Shown here one piece after another: positions 28,618-43,564 of a stretch of 64,000 nt of DNA. Source of the DNA: Apostichopus japonicus. Lineage: Eukaryota > Echinodermata > Holothuroidea > Aspidochirotida > Stichopodidae. A model generated the notes under the pieces. That model had not been told where the DNA came from and did not search any database. It saw nothing but the letters and a program-made list of their open reading frames with translations. Each line of letters opens with the position of its first letter. Positions within the stretch are counted from its first letter, which is position 1. Made by a program: the position numbers and the translations under genes. The stretch is taken from contig NC_092574.1 in NCBI RefSeq assembly GCF_037975245.1, positions 3,071,001 to 3,135,000 on the forward strand, given 5' to 3'.

Positions 28618-31600
28618 ACCGCACATTCGATTGATCGGTACCGCACATTCGATTGATCGGTACCGCACATTCTATTTATCGGTACCACACATTCGATTGA
28701 TCCTCACCGCAAATTCGCTTTATCGGTACCGCACATTCGATTGATCGTTACCGCACATTCGATTCATCGGTACCGCACATTCGATTTATCGGCAACGCAC
28801 ATTCTATTAATCGGTACCGCACATTTGATTGATCGGTACAGCACATTCGATTGATCGATATTGCACATTCGATTGATCGGTACCGTACATTCGATTGATC
28901 GGTACCGCACATTCGATTGATCGGTACCACACATTCGATTTATCGGCACCGTACATTCGATTGATCGGTACCGCACATTTGATTTATCGGTACCGCACAT
29001 TCGATTGATCGGTACCGCACATTCGATTGATCGGTACCGCACATTCGATTTATCGGCAACGCACATTCGATTTATAGGTACCGAACATTCGATTGATCGA
29101 TAAGGCACATTCGATTTATCAGTACCGCACATACGATTTATCGGTACCGCACATTCGATTGATCGGAACCGCACATTCGATTGATCGGTACCGCACATTC
29201 GATTGATCGGTACCGCACATTCCATTTATCGGCACCGCACATTCGATTGTTCGGTACCGCACATTCGATTTATCGGTACCGCACATTCGATTGATCGGTA
29301 CCGCACATTCGATTGATCGGCACCGCACATTCGATTGATCGGTACCGCACATTCGATTCATCCTCACCGCACATTCGATTTATCGGTACCGCACATTCGA
29401 TTGATCGATACCTCACATTCTGTTTATCGGTACCGCACTTTCTATTTATCGGCACCGCACATTCCATTTTTCGGTACCGCACTACGATTTATCGGTACCG
29501 CACATTCGATTTATCGGAACCGCACATTCGATTGATCGGTACCGCACTTTCGATTGATCGGTACCGCACATTCGATTGATCGGCACCGCACATTCGATTG
29601 ATCGGTACCGCACATTCGATTGATCCTCACCGCATATTCGATTTATCGGTACCGCACATTCGATTGATCGATACCGCACATTCGATTGATCGGTACCGCA
29701 CATTCGATTGATCGGCACCGCACATTCGATTGATCGGTACCGCACATTCGATTTATCGGTACCGCACATTCTATTTATCGGTACCACACATTCGATTGAT
29801 CCTCACCGCAAATTCGATTTATCGGTACCGCACATTCGATTGATCAGTACCGCACATTCGATTGATCGGCACCGCACATTCGATTGATCGGTACCGCACA
29901 TTCGATTGATCGTTACCGCACATTCGATTAATCGGTACCGCACATTCCATTTATCGGCAACGCACATTCGATTGATCGTTACCGCACATTCGATTGATCG
30001 GTACCGCACATTCGATTGATCGGCAACGCACATTCGATTAATCGGTACCGCACATTAGATTTATCGTCAACGCACATTCGATTAGTCGGTACCGCACATT
30101 CGATTATACGGTACCTTACCATCGATTGTTCGGTACCGCACATTCGAATTATCGGCAACGCACATTCGATTGATCGGTACCGCACATTCGATTGATCGAT
30201 ACCGCACATTCTGTTTATCGGTACCGCACATTCGATTTATCGGTACCGTACATTCCATTTATCGGTACCGCACATACGATTTATCGGTACCGCACATTCG
30301 ATTTATCGGTACCGCACATTCCATTTATCGGTACCGCACATTCGATTGATCGGTACCGCACATTCGATTGATCGGTACCGCACATTCGATTTATCGGCAA
30401 CGCACATTCGATTGATCGGTACCGCACATTCGATTGATCGATACCTCACATTCTGTTTATCGGTACCGCACATTCGATTTATCGGCACCGCACATTCCAT
30501 TTATCGGTACCGCAAATACGATTTATCGGTACCGCACATTCGATTTATCGGTACCGCACATTCGATTGATCGGTACCGCACATTCGATTGATCGGTACCG
30601 CACATTCGATTTATCGGCAACGCACATTCGATTTATCGGTACCGCACATTCGATTGATCGGTACCGCACATTCGATTGATCGTCATCGCACATTCGATTG
30701 ATCGTCACCGCACATTCGATTGATCGGTACCGCACATTTGATTGATCGATACCGCACAATCGATTTATCGGCACCGCACATTTAATTTATCGGTACCGCA
30801 CATTCGATTGATCGGCAACGCACATTCGATTAATGGGTACCGCACATTCGATTGATCGGTACCGCACATTCGATTGATCGGCACCGCACATTCGATTGAG
30901 CGGTACCGCACATTCGATTGATCGATACCGCACATTCGATTTATCGGCAACGCACATTCTGTTTATCGGTACCGCACATTCGATTGATCGGTACCGCACA
31001 TTCGATTTATCGGTACCGCACATTCGATTGATCGGTACCGCACATTCGATTTATCGGTACCGCACATTCGATTGATCGATACCTCACATTCTGTTTATCG
31101 GTACCGCACTTTCTATTTATCGGCACCGCACATTCCATTTATCGGTACCGCACTAAGATTTATCGGTACCGCACATTCGATTTATCGGAACCGCACATTC
31201 GATTTATCGGTACCGCACATTCGATTGATCGGTACCGCACATTCGATTGATCGGCACCGCACACTTTATTTATTGGTACCGCACATTCGATTGATCGATA
31301 CCGCACATTCGATTGATCGATAAGGCACATTCGATTGATCGGTACCGCACATTCGATTGATCGTCACCGCACATTCGATTGATCGGCAACGCACATTCGA
31401 TTAATCGGTACCGCACATTCGATTGATCGGTACCGCACATTCGATTGATCGGCACCGCACATTCGATTGATCGATACCGCACATTCGATTGATCGATAAG
31501 GCACATTCGATTGATCGGTACCGCACATTCGATTGATCGTCACCGCACATTCGATTGATCGGCAACGCACATTCGATTAATCGGTACCGCACATTCGATT

Positions 31601-34600
31601 GATCGGTACCGCACATTCGATTGTTCGGCACCGCACATTCCATTGAGTGGTACCGCACATTCGATTGATCGGTACCGCACATTCGATTTATCGGCAACGC
31701 ACATTCGATTAATCGGTACCGCACGTTCGATTGATCGATACCTCACATTCTGTTTATCGGTACCGCACATTCGATTTATCGGAACCACACATTCCATTTA
31801 TCGGTACCACACATACGATTTATCGGTACCACACATTCGATTGATCGGTACCGCACATTCGATTGATCGGTACCGCACATTCGATTGATCGGTACCGCAC
31901 ATTCCATTTATCGGCAACGCACATTCGATTTACAGGTACCGCACATTCGATTGATCGGTACCGCACATTCTATTTATCGGTACCACACATTCGATTGATC
32001 CTCACCGCAAATTCGCTTTATCGGTACCGCACATTCGATTGATCGTTACCGAACATTCGATTCATCGGTACCGCACATTCGATTTATCGGCAACGCACAT
32101 TCGATTAATCGGTACCGCACATTCGATTGATCGGTACCGCACATTCGATTGATCGGCACCGCACATTCGATTGATCGGTACCGCACATTCGATTGATCGG
32201 TACCGCACATTCGATTTATCGGTACCACACATTCGATTTATCGGCACCGTACATTCGATTGATCGGTACCGCACATTCGATTTATCGGTACCACACATTC
32301 GATTTATCGGTACCGCACATTCGATTGATCGGTACCGCACATTCGATTCTTCGGTACCGCACAATCGATTTATCGGTTCCGCACTTTCGATTTATCGGTA
32401 CCGCACATTCGATTGATCGGTACCGCACATTCGATTGATCGGTACCGCACATTCGATTTATCGGTACCGTACATTCCATTTATCGGTACCGCACATACGA
32501 TTTATCGGTACCGCACATTCGATTTATCGGTACCGCACATTCCATTTATCGGTACCGCACATTCGATTGATCGGTACCGCACATTCGATTGATCGGTACC
32601 GCACATTCGATTTATCGGCAACGCACATTCGATTGATCGGTACCGCACATTCGATTGATCGATACCTCACATTCTGTTTATCGGTACCGCACATTCGATT
32701 TATCGGCACCGCACATTCCATTTATCGGTACCGCAAATACGATTTATCGGTACCGCACATTCGATTTATCGGTACCGCACATTCGATTGATCGGTACCGC
32801 ACATTCGATTGATCGGTACCGCACATTCGATTTATCGGCAACGCACATTCGATTTATCGGTACCGCACATTCGATTGATCGGTACCGCACATTCGATTGA
32901 TCGTCATCGCACATTCGATTGATCGTCACCGCACATTCGATTGATCGGTACCGCACATTTGATTGATCGATACCGCACAATCGATTTATCGGCACCGCAC
33001 ATTTAATTTATCGGTACCGCACATTCGATTGATCGGCAACGCACATTCGATTAATGGGTACCGCACATTCGATTGATCGGTACCGCACATTCGATTGATC
33101 GGCACCGCACATTCGATTGAGCGGTACCGCACATTCGATTGATCGATACCGCACATTCGATTTATCGGCAACGCACATTCTGTTTATCGGTACCGCACAT
33201 TCGATTGATCGGTACCGCACATTCGATTTATCGGTACCGCACATTCGATTGATCGGTACCGCACATTCGATTTATCGGTACCGCACATTCGATTGATCGA
33301 TACCTCACATTCTGTTTATCGGTACCGCACTTTCTATTTATCGGCACCGCACATTCCATTTATCGGTACCGCACTAAGATTTATCGGTACCGCACATTCG
33401 ATTTATCGGAACCGCACATTCGATTTATCGGTACCGCACATTCGATTGATCGGTACCGCACATTCGATTGATCGGCACCGCACACTTTATTTATTGGTAC
33501 CGCACATTCGATTGATCGATACCGCACATTCGATTGATCGATAAGGCACATTCGATTGATCGGTACCGCACATTCGATTGATCGTCACCGCACATTCGAT
33601 TGATCGGCAACGCACATTCGATTAATCGGTACCGCACATTCGATTGATCGGTACCGCACATTCGATTGATCGGCACCGCACATTCGATTGATCGATACCG
33701 CACATTCGATTGATCGATAAGGCACATTCGATTGATCGGTACCGCACATTCGATTGATCGTCACCGCACATTCGATTGATCGGCAACGCACATTCGATTA
33801 ATCGGTACCGCACATTCGATTGATCGGTACCGCACATTCGATTGTTCGGCACCGCACATTCCATTGAGTGGTACCGCACATTCGATTGATCGGTACCGCA
33901 CATTCGATTTATCGGCAACGCACATTCGATTAATCGGTACCGCACGTTCGATTGATCGATACCTCACATTCTGTTTATCGGTACCGCACATTCGATTTAT
34001 CGGAACCACACATTCCATTTATCGGTACCACACATACGATTTATCGGTACCACACATTCGATTGATCGGTACCGCACATTCGATTGATCGGTACCGCACA
34101 TTCGATTGATCGGTACCGCACATTCCATTTATCGGCAACGCACATTCGATTTACAGGTACCGCACATTCGATTGATCGGTACCGCACATTCTATTTATCG
34201 GTACCACACATTCGATTGATCCTCACCGCAAATTCGCTTTATCGGTACCGCACATTCGATTGATCGTTACCGAACATTCGATTCATCGGTACCGCACATT
34301 CGATTTATCGGCAACGCACATTCGATTAATCGGTACCGCACATTCGATTGATCGGTACCGCACATTCGATTGATCGGCACCGCACATTCGATTGATCGGT
34401 ACCGCACATTCGATTGATCGGTACCGCACATTCGATTTATCGGTACCACACATTCGATTTATCGGCACCGTACATTCGATTGATCGGTACCGCACATTCG
34501 ATTTATCGGTACCACACATTCGATTTATCGGTACCGCACATTCGATTGATCGGTACCGCACATTCGATTCTTCGGTACCGCACAATCGATTTATCGGTTC

Positions 34601-37600
34601 CGCACTTTCGATTTATCGGTACCGCACATTCGATTGATCGGTACCGCACATTCGATTGATCGGTACCGCACATTCGATTGTTCGGTACCGCACAATCGAT
34701 TGATCGGTACCGCACATTCGATTGATCGGTACCGCACATTCGATTGATCGGCACCGCACATTTTATTTATTGGTACCGCACATTCGATTGATCGATACCG
34801 CACATTCGATTGATCGATAAGGCACATTCGATTGATCGGTACCGCACATTCGATTGATCGTCACCGCACATTCGATTGATCGACAACGCACATTCGATTG
34901 ATCGGTACCGCACATTCGATTGATCGGTACCGCACATTCGATTGATCGGCACCGCACATTCGATTGATCGATACCGCACATTCGATTGATCGATAAGGCA
35001 CATTCCATTGATCGGTACCGCACATTCGATTGATCGGTACCGCACATTCGATTGATCGGCACCGCACATTCCATTGAGTGGTACCGCACATTCGATTGAT
35101 CGGTACCGCACATTCGATTTATCGGCAACGCACATTCGATTGATCGGTACCGCACGTTCGAATAATCAGTACCGCACATTCGATTGATCGGTACCGCACA
35201 TTCGATTGATCGGCACCGCACATTCCATTGAGTGGTACCGCACATTCGATTGATCGGTACCGCACATTCGATTTATCGGCAACGCACATTCGATTGATCG
35301 GTACCGCACGTTCGATTGATCGATACCTCACATTCTGTTTATCGGTACCGCACATTCCATTTATCGGCACCGTACATTCCATTTATCGGTACCACACATT
35401 CGATTTATCGGTACCGCACATTCGATTTATCGGAACCACACATTCGATTGATCGGTACCGCACATTCGATTGATCGGTACCGCACATTCGATTGATCGGT
35501 ACCGCACATTCCATTTATCGGCAACGCACATTCGATTTACAGGTACCGCACATTCGATTGATCGGTACCGCCCATTCGATTGATCGGTACCGCACATTCT
35601 ATTTATCGGTACCACACATTCGATTGATCCTCACCGCAAATTCGCTTTATCGGTACCGCACATTCGATTGATCGTTACCGCACATTCGATTCATCGGTAC
35701 CGCACATTCGATTTATCGGCAACGCACATTCGATTAATCGGTACCGCACATTCGATTGATCGGTACCGCACATTCGATTGATCGGCACCGCACATTCGAT
35801 TGATCGGTACCGCACATTCGATTGATCGGTACCGCACATTCGATTTATCGGTACCGCACATTCGATTGTTCGGTACCGCACAATCGATTGATCGGCACCG
35901 CACATTCGATTGATCGGTACCACAAATTAGATTTATCGGCAACGCACATTCGATTATTCGGTACCGCACATTCGATTGATCGGTACCGCACATTCGATTG
36001 TTCGGTACCGCACATTCGAATTATCGGCAACGCACATTCGATTGATCGGTACCGCACATTCTGTTTATCGGTATCGCACATTCGATTTATCGGTACCGCA
36101 CATTCGATTGATCGTTACCGCACATTCGATTTATCGGTACCGCACATTTGATTTATCGGTACCGCACATTCGATTGATCGGTACCGCACATTCGATTGAT
36201 CGGTAACGCACATTCGATTTATCTGCAACGCACATTCGATTTATAGGTACCGCACATTCGATTGATCGATAAGGCACATTCGATTTATCGGTACCGCACA
36301 TACGATTTATCGGTACCGCACATTCGATTGATCGGAACCGCACATTCGATTGATCGGTACCGCACATTCGATTGATCGGTACCGCACATTCCATTTATCG
36401 GCAACGCACATTCGATTTATAGGTACCGCACATTCGATTGATCGGTACCGCACATTCGATTGATCGATACCGCACATTCTGTTTATCGGTACCGCACATT
36501 CGATTTATCGGTACCGCACATTCGATTGATCGGTACCGCACATTCGATTGATCGGTACCGCACATTCGATTTATCGGCAACGCACATTCGATTTATAGGT
36601 ACCGCACATTCGATTGATCGGTACCGCACATTCGATTTATCGGTACCGCACATACGATTTATCGGTACCGCACATTCGATTGATCGGAACCGCACATTCG
36701 ATTGATCGGTACCGCACATTCGATTGATCGGTACCGCACATTCCATTTATAGGCAACGCACATTCGATTCATAGGTACCGCACATTCGATTGATCGGGAC
36801 CGCACATTCGATTGATCGGTACCGCACATTCTATTTATCGGTACCACACATTCGATTGATCCTCACCGCAAATTCGATTGATCGGCACCGAACATTCGAT
36901 TGATCGGTACCGCACATTCGATTCAACGGTACCGCACATTCGATTTATCGCCAACGCACATTCGATTAATCGGTACCGCACATTCGATTGATCGGTACCG
37001 CACATTCGATTGATCGGCACCGCACATTCGATTGATCGGTACCGCACATTCGATTGATCGGTACCGCACATTCGATTTATCGGTACCACACATTCGATTT
37101 ATCGGTACCGCACATTCGATTTATCGGTACCGCACATTCGATGTATCGGTACCGCACATTCGTTTGATCTGTACCGCACATTCGATTGTTCGGTACCGCA
37201 CAATCGATTTATCGGTACCGCACATTCGATTTATCGGTACCGCACATTCGATTGATCGGCACCGCACATTCGATTGATCGGTACCGCACATTCGATTCAT
37301 CCTCACCGCACATTCGATTTATCGGTACCGCACATTCGATTGATCGATACCTCACATTCTTTTTATCGTTACCGCACTTTCTATTTATCGGCACCGCACA
37401 TTCCATTTATCGGTACCGCACTACGATTTATCGGTACCGCACATTCGATTTATCGGAACCGCACATTCGATTGATCGGTACCGCACATTCGATTGATCGG
37501 TACCGCACATCCGATTGATCGGCACCGCACATTCGATTGATCGGTACCGCACATTCGATTGATCCTCACCGCACATTCGATTTATCGGTACCGCACATTC

Positions 37601-38051
37601 GATTGATCGATACCGCACATTCGATTGATCGGTACCGCACATTCGATTGATCGGTACCGCACATTCTATTTATCGGTACCGCACATTCTATTTATCGGTA
37701 CCACACATTCGATTGATCCTCACCGCAAATTCGATTTATCGGTACCGCACATTCGATTGATCGGTACCGCACATTCGATTGATCGGCACCGCACATTCGA
37801 TTGATCGTTACCGCACATTCGATTGATCGTTACCGCACATTCGATTAAACGGTACCGCACATTCGATTTATCGGCAACGCACATTCGATTTATAGGTACC
37901 GCACATTCGATTGATCGATAAGGCACATTCGATTTATCGGTACCACACATTCGATTTATCGGTACCGCACATTCGATTTATCGGTACCGCACATTCGATG
38001 TATCGGTACCGCACATTCGTTTGATCTGTACCGCACATTCGATTGTTCGGT
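28618..38051. repeat. Right copy of the ~9.4-kb duplicated block
   Basis: This matches 18,283-27,650. It contains repeat P (28.62-32.46 kb), a full-length 2,221-bp sub-unit (32.46-34.68 kb, with all three units missing from its partner) and the 3.4-kb tail. The single-base-deleted units at 29,470, 31,141, 33,362 and 37,409 sit at the positions expected from the left copy. Confidence 0.9.
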
Positions 38052-38786
38052 ACCGCACAATCGATTTATCGGTACCGCACATTCGATTTATCGGTACCGC
38101 ACATTCGATTGATCGGCACCGCACATTCGATTGATCGGTACCGCACATTCGATTCATCCTCACCGCACATTCGATTTATCGGTACCGCACATTCGATTGA
38201 TCGATACCTCACATTCTTTTTATCGTTACCGAACTTTCTATTTATCGGCACCGCACATTCCATTTATCGGTACCGCACTACGATTTATCGGTACCGCACA
38301 TTCGATTTATCGGAACCGCACATTCGATTGATCGGTACCGCACATTCGATTGATCGGTACCGCACATCCGATTGATCGGCACCGCACATTCGATTGATCG
38401 GTACCGCACATTCGATTGATCCTCACCGCACATTCGATTTATCGGTACCGCACATTCGATTGATCGATACCGCACATTCGATTGATCGGTACCGCACATT
38501 CGATTGATCGGTACCGCACATTCTATTTATCGGTACCGCACATTCTATTTATCGGTACCACACATTCGATTGATCCTCACCGCAAATTCGATTTATCGGT
38601 AGAGCACATTCGATTGATCGGTACCGCACATTCGATTGATCGGCACCGCACATTCGATTGATCGTTACCGCACATTCGATTGATCGTTACCGCACATTCG
38701 ATTAAACGGTACCGCACATTCGATTTATCGGCAACGCACATTCGATTTATAGGTACCGCACATTCGATTGATCGATAAGGCACATT
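37066..38786. repeat. 857-bp tandem dimer
   Basis: Copies lie at about 37,066-37,922 and 37,923-38,786, with a period of 857 bp (39 units minus one single-base deletion). Shared rare units include CGATGTATCGG, CGTTTGATCTG, TTCTTTTTATCG and CACATCCG. Differences are rare: CCGAACTTTC near 38,229 against CCGCACTTTC near 37,372, and GGTAGAGC near 38,599 against GGTACCGC near 37,742. The left large block has only one copy of this segment, so the dimer arose after the ~9.4-kb duplication. Confidence 0.9.
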
Positions 38787-38799
38787 CCATTTATCGGTA

Positions 38800-40290
38800 C
38801 CGCACATTCGATTGATCGGTACCGCACTTTCTATTTATCGGCACCGCACATTCCATTTATCGGTACCGCACATACGATTTATCGGTACCGCACATTCGAT
38901 TTATCGGTACCGCACATTCGATTGATCGGTACCGCACATTCGATGGATCGGTACCGCACATTCGATTTATCGGTACCGCACATTCGATTGATCGGAACCG
39001 CACATTCGATTAATCGGTACCGCACATTCGATTGATCGGTACCGCACATTCCATTTATCGGCAACGCACATTCTGTTTATCGGTACCGCACATTCGATTT
39101 ATCGGTACCGCACATTCGATTGATCGGTACCGCACATTCGATTGATCGGTACCGCACATTCGATTGATCGGTACCGCACATTCGATTGATCCTCACCAAA
39201 ATTCTATTTATCGGCACCGCACATTCGATTGATCGGTACCGCACATTCGATTGATCGGTACCGCACATTCTATTTATCGGCAACGCACATTCGATTTATA
39301 GGTACCGCACATTCGATTGATCGATAAGGCACATTCCATTTATCGGTACCGCACATTCGATTGATCGGTACCGCACATTCGATTGATCCTCACCGCACAT
39401 TCGATTTATCGGTACCGCACATTCGATTGATCGGTACCGCACATTCGATTGATCGGTACCGCACATTCGATTGATCGATACCTCACATTCTGATTATCGG
39501 TACCGCACTTTCTATTTATCGGCACCGCACATTCCATTTATCGGTACCGCACATACGATTTATCGGTACCGCACATTCGATTTATCGGTACCGCACATTC
39601 GATTGATCGGTACCGCACATTCGATTGATCGGTACCGCACATTCGATTTATCGGTACCGCACATTCGATTGATCGGAACCGCACATTCGATTAATCGGTA
39701 CCGCACATTCGATTGATCGGTACCGCACATAACATTTATCGGCAACGCACATTCGATTTATAGGTACCGCACATTCGATTGATCGGTACCGCACATTCGA
39801 TTGATCGGTACCGCACATTCTATTTATCGGTACCACACATTCGATTGATCCTCACCGCAAATTCGCTTTATCGGCACCGCACATTCGATTGATCGGTACC
39901 GCACATTCGATTCAACGGTACCGCACATTCGATTTATCGCCAACGCACATTCGATTGATCGGTACCGCACAATCGATTTATCGGTACCGCACATTCGATT
40001 GATCGGCACCGCACATTCGATTGATCGGGACCGCACATTCGATTCATCCTCACCGCACATTCGATTTATCGGTACCGCACATTCGATTGATCGATACCTC
40101 ACATTCTGTTTATCGGTACCGCACTTTCTATTCATCGGCACCGCACATTCCATTTATCGGTACCGCACTACGATTTATCGGTACCGCACATTCGATTTAT
40201 CGGAACCGCACATTCGATTGATCGGTACCGCACATTCGATTGATCGGTACCGCACATTCGATTCATCGGCACCGCACATTAGATTGATCG
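38800..40290. repeat. Mixed satellite stretch with a 681-bp partial duplication
   Basis: Bases ~38,820-39,065 match ~39,500-39,745 at offset 681 bp, the missing base being in the 21-bp unit at 39,189-39,209. The stretch also has the unit GATGGATCGG (~38,943) and a copy of the 21-bp ACTACGATTT unit at 40,156-40,176. No gene is present. Confidence 0.75.
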
Positions 40291-43200
40291 GTACCGCACA
40301 TTCGATTGATCCTCACCGCACATTCGATTTATCGGTACCGCACATTCGATTGATCGATACCGCACATTCGATTGATCGGTACCGCACATTCGATTGATTG
40401 GCTCCAAAAAATTCGATTGATCGGTACCGCACATTCGATTTATCGGTACCGCACATTCTATTTATCGGTACCACACATTCGATTGATCCTCATCGCAAAT
40501 TCGATTTATCGGTACCGCACATTCGATTGATCGGTACCGCACATTCGATTGATCGGCACCGCACATTCGATTGATCGGTACCGCACATTCGATTGATCGT
40601 TACCGCACATTCGATTAATCGATACCGCACATTCGATTGATCGGCAACGCACATTCGATTGATCGTTACCGCACATTCGATTTATCGGTACCGCACATTC
40701 GATTGATCGGCAACGCACATTCGATTAATCGGTACCGCACATTAGATTTATCGGCAACGCACATTCGATTAATCGGTACCGCACATTCGATTTATCGGTA
40801 CCGCACCATCGATTGTTCGGTACCGCACATTCGAATTATCGGCAAGGCACATTCGATTGATCGGTACCGCACATTCGATTGATCGATACCGCACATTCTG
40901 TTTATCGGTACCGCACATTCGATTTATCGGTACCGCACATTCGATTGATCGGTACGCACATACGATTTATCGGTACCGCACATTCGATTTATCGGTACCG
41001 CACATTCCATTTATCGGTACCGCACATTCGATTGATCGGTACCGCACATTCGATTGATCGGTACCGCACATTCGATTTATCGGCAACGCACATTCGATTG
41101 ATCGGTACCGCACATTCGATTGATCGATACCTCACATTCTGTTTATCGGTACCGCACATTCGATTTATCGGCACCGCACATTCCATTTATCGGTACCGCA
41201 AATACGATTTATCGGTACCGCACATTCGATTTATCGGTACCGCACATTCGATTTTTCGGCATCGCACATTCGATTTATAGGTACCGCACATTCGATTGAT
41301 CGGTACCGCACATTCGATTTATCGGTACCGCACATTCGATTTATCGGTACCGCACATTCGATTGATCCTCACCAAAATTCTACTTATCGGCACCGCACAT
41401 TCGATTGATCGGTACCGCACATTCGATTGATCGGTACCGCACATTCTATTTATCGGCAACGCACATTCGATTTATAGGTACCGCACATTCGATTGATCGA
41501 TAAGGCACATTCCATTTATCGGTACCGCACAATCGATTTATCGGTACCGCACATTCGATTGATCCTCACCGCACATTCGATTTATCGGTACCGCATATTC
41601 GATTGATCGGTACCGCACATTCGATTGATCGGTACCGCACATTCGATTGATCGGCACCGCACATTCTATTGATCGTTACCGCACATTCGATTGATCGTCA
41701 TCGCACATTCGATTGATCGTCACCGCACATTCGATTTATCGGTACCGCACATTCGATTGATCGGCACCGCACATTCGATTGATCGGTACCGCACATTCGA
41801 TTGATCGATACCTCACATTCTGTTTATCGGTACCGTACATTCGATTGATCGGCACCGCATATTCCATTTATCGGTACCGCACATACGATTTATCGGTACC
41901 GCACATTCGATTTATCGGAACCGCACATTCGATTGATCCTAACCGCACATTCGATTTATCGGTACCGCACATTCGATTGATCGATACCGCACATTCGATT
42001 GATCGGTACCGCACATTCGATTGATCGGCACCAAAAAATTCGATTGATCGGTACCGCACATTCGATTTATCGGTACCGCACATTCTATTTATCGGTACCA
42101 CACATTCGATTGATCCTCACCGCAAATTCGATTTATCGGTACCGCACATTCGATTGATCGGTACCGCACATTCGATTGATCGGCACCGCACATTCGATTG
42201 ATCGGTACCGCACATTCGATTGATCGTTACCGCACATTCGATTAATCGATACCGCACATTCGATTTATCGGCAACGCACATTCGATTGATCGTTACCGCA
42301 CATTCGATTTATCGGTACCGCACATTCGATTGATCGGCAACGCACATTCGATTAATCGGTACCGCACATTAGATTTATCGGCAACGCACATTCGATTAAT
42401 CGGTACCGCACATTCGATTGATCGGTACCGCACCATCGATTGTTCGGTACCGCACATTCGAATTATCGGCAACGCACATTCGATTGATCGGTACCGCACA
42501 TTCGATTGATCGATACCGCACATTCTGTTTATCGGTACCGCACATTCCATTTATCGGTACCGCACATTCCATTTATCGGTACGCACATACGATTTATCGC
42601 TACCGCACATTCGATTTATCGGTACCGCACATTCCATTTATCGGGACCGCACATTCGATTGATCGGTACCGCACATTCGATTGTTCGGTACCGCACATTC
42701 GATTTATCGGCAACGCACATTCGATTGATCGGTACCGCACATTCGATTGATCGATACCTCACATTCTGTTTATCGGTACCGCACATTCGATTTATCGGCA
42801 CCGCACATTCCATTTATCGGTACCGCAAATACGATTTATCGGTACCGCAAATTCGATTTATCGGTACCGCACATTCGATTTTTCGGCATCGCACATTCGA
42901 TTTATAGGTACCGCACATTCGATTGATCGGTACCGCACATTCGATTTATCGGTACCGCACATTCGATTTATCGGTACCGCACATTCGATTGATCCTCACC
43001 AAAATTCTACTTATCGGCACCGCACATTCGATTGATCGGTACCGCACATTCGATTGATCGGTACCGCACATTCTATTTATCGGCAACGCACATTCGATTT
43101 ATAGGTACCGCACATTCGATTGATCGATAAGGCACATTCCATTTATCGGTACCGCACAATCGATTTATCGGTACCGCACATTCGATTGATCCTCACCGCA

Positions 43201-43564
43201 CATTCGATTTATCGGTACCGCATATTCGATTGATCGGTACCGCACATTCGATTGATCGGTACCGCACATTCGATTGATCGGCACCGCACATTCTATTGAT
43301 CGTTACCGCACATTCGATTGATCGTCATCGCACATTCGATTGATCGTCACCGCACATTCGATTTATCGGTACCGCACATTCGATTGATCGGCACCGCACA
43401 TTCGATTGATCGGTACCGCACATTCGATTGATCGATACCTCACATTCTGTTTATCGGTACCGTACATTCGATTGATCGCCACCGCATATTCCATTTATCG
43501 GTACCGCACATACGATTTATCGGTACGACACATTCGATTTATCGGAACCGCACATTCGATTGAT
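40290..43564. repeat. 1,627-bp tandem dimer carrying three kinds of indel units
   Basis: Copy 1 starts near 40,290 and copy 2 near 41,917, with a period of 1,627 bp. Each copy carries a 23-bp unit with an A6 run (40,397-40,419 and 42,024-42,046), a 21-bp unit reading GGTACGCAC (40,948-40,968 and 42,575-42,595) and a 21-bp unit reading CACCAAAATTC (41,365-41,385 and 42,992-43,012). The net change of minus one base explains 74 x 22 - 1. These marks occur nowhere else except a relative of the last at 39,189. Confidence 0.92.

Noticed and set aside
40397-40419. A6 run (and its copy at 42,024) as a terminator or poly(A) scar of a retroelement
   Set aside because: It is a single 23-bp satellite unit with local changes, copied once by the 1,627-bp duplication. 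There is no flanking element or target-site duplication.
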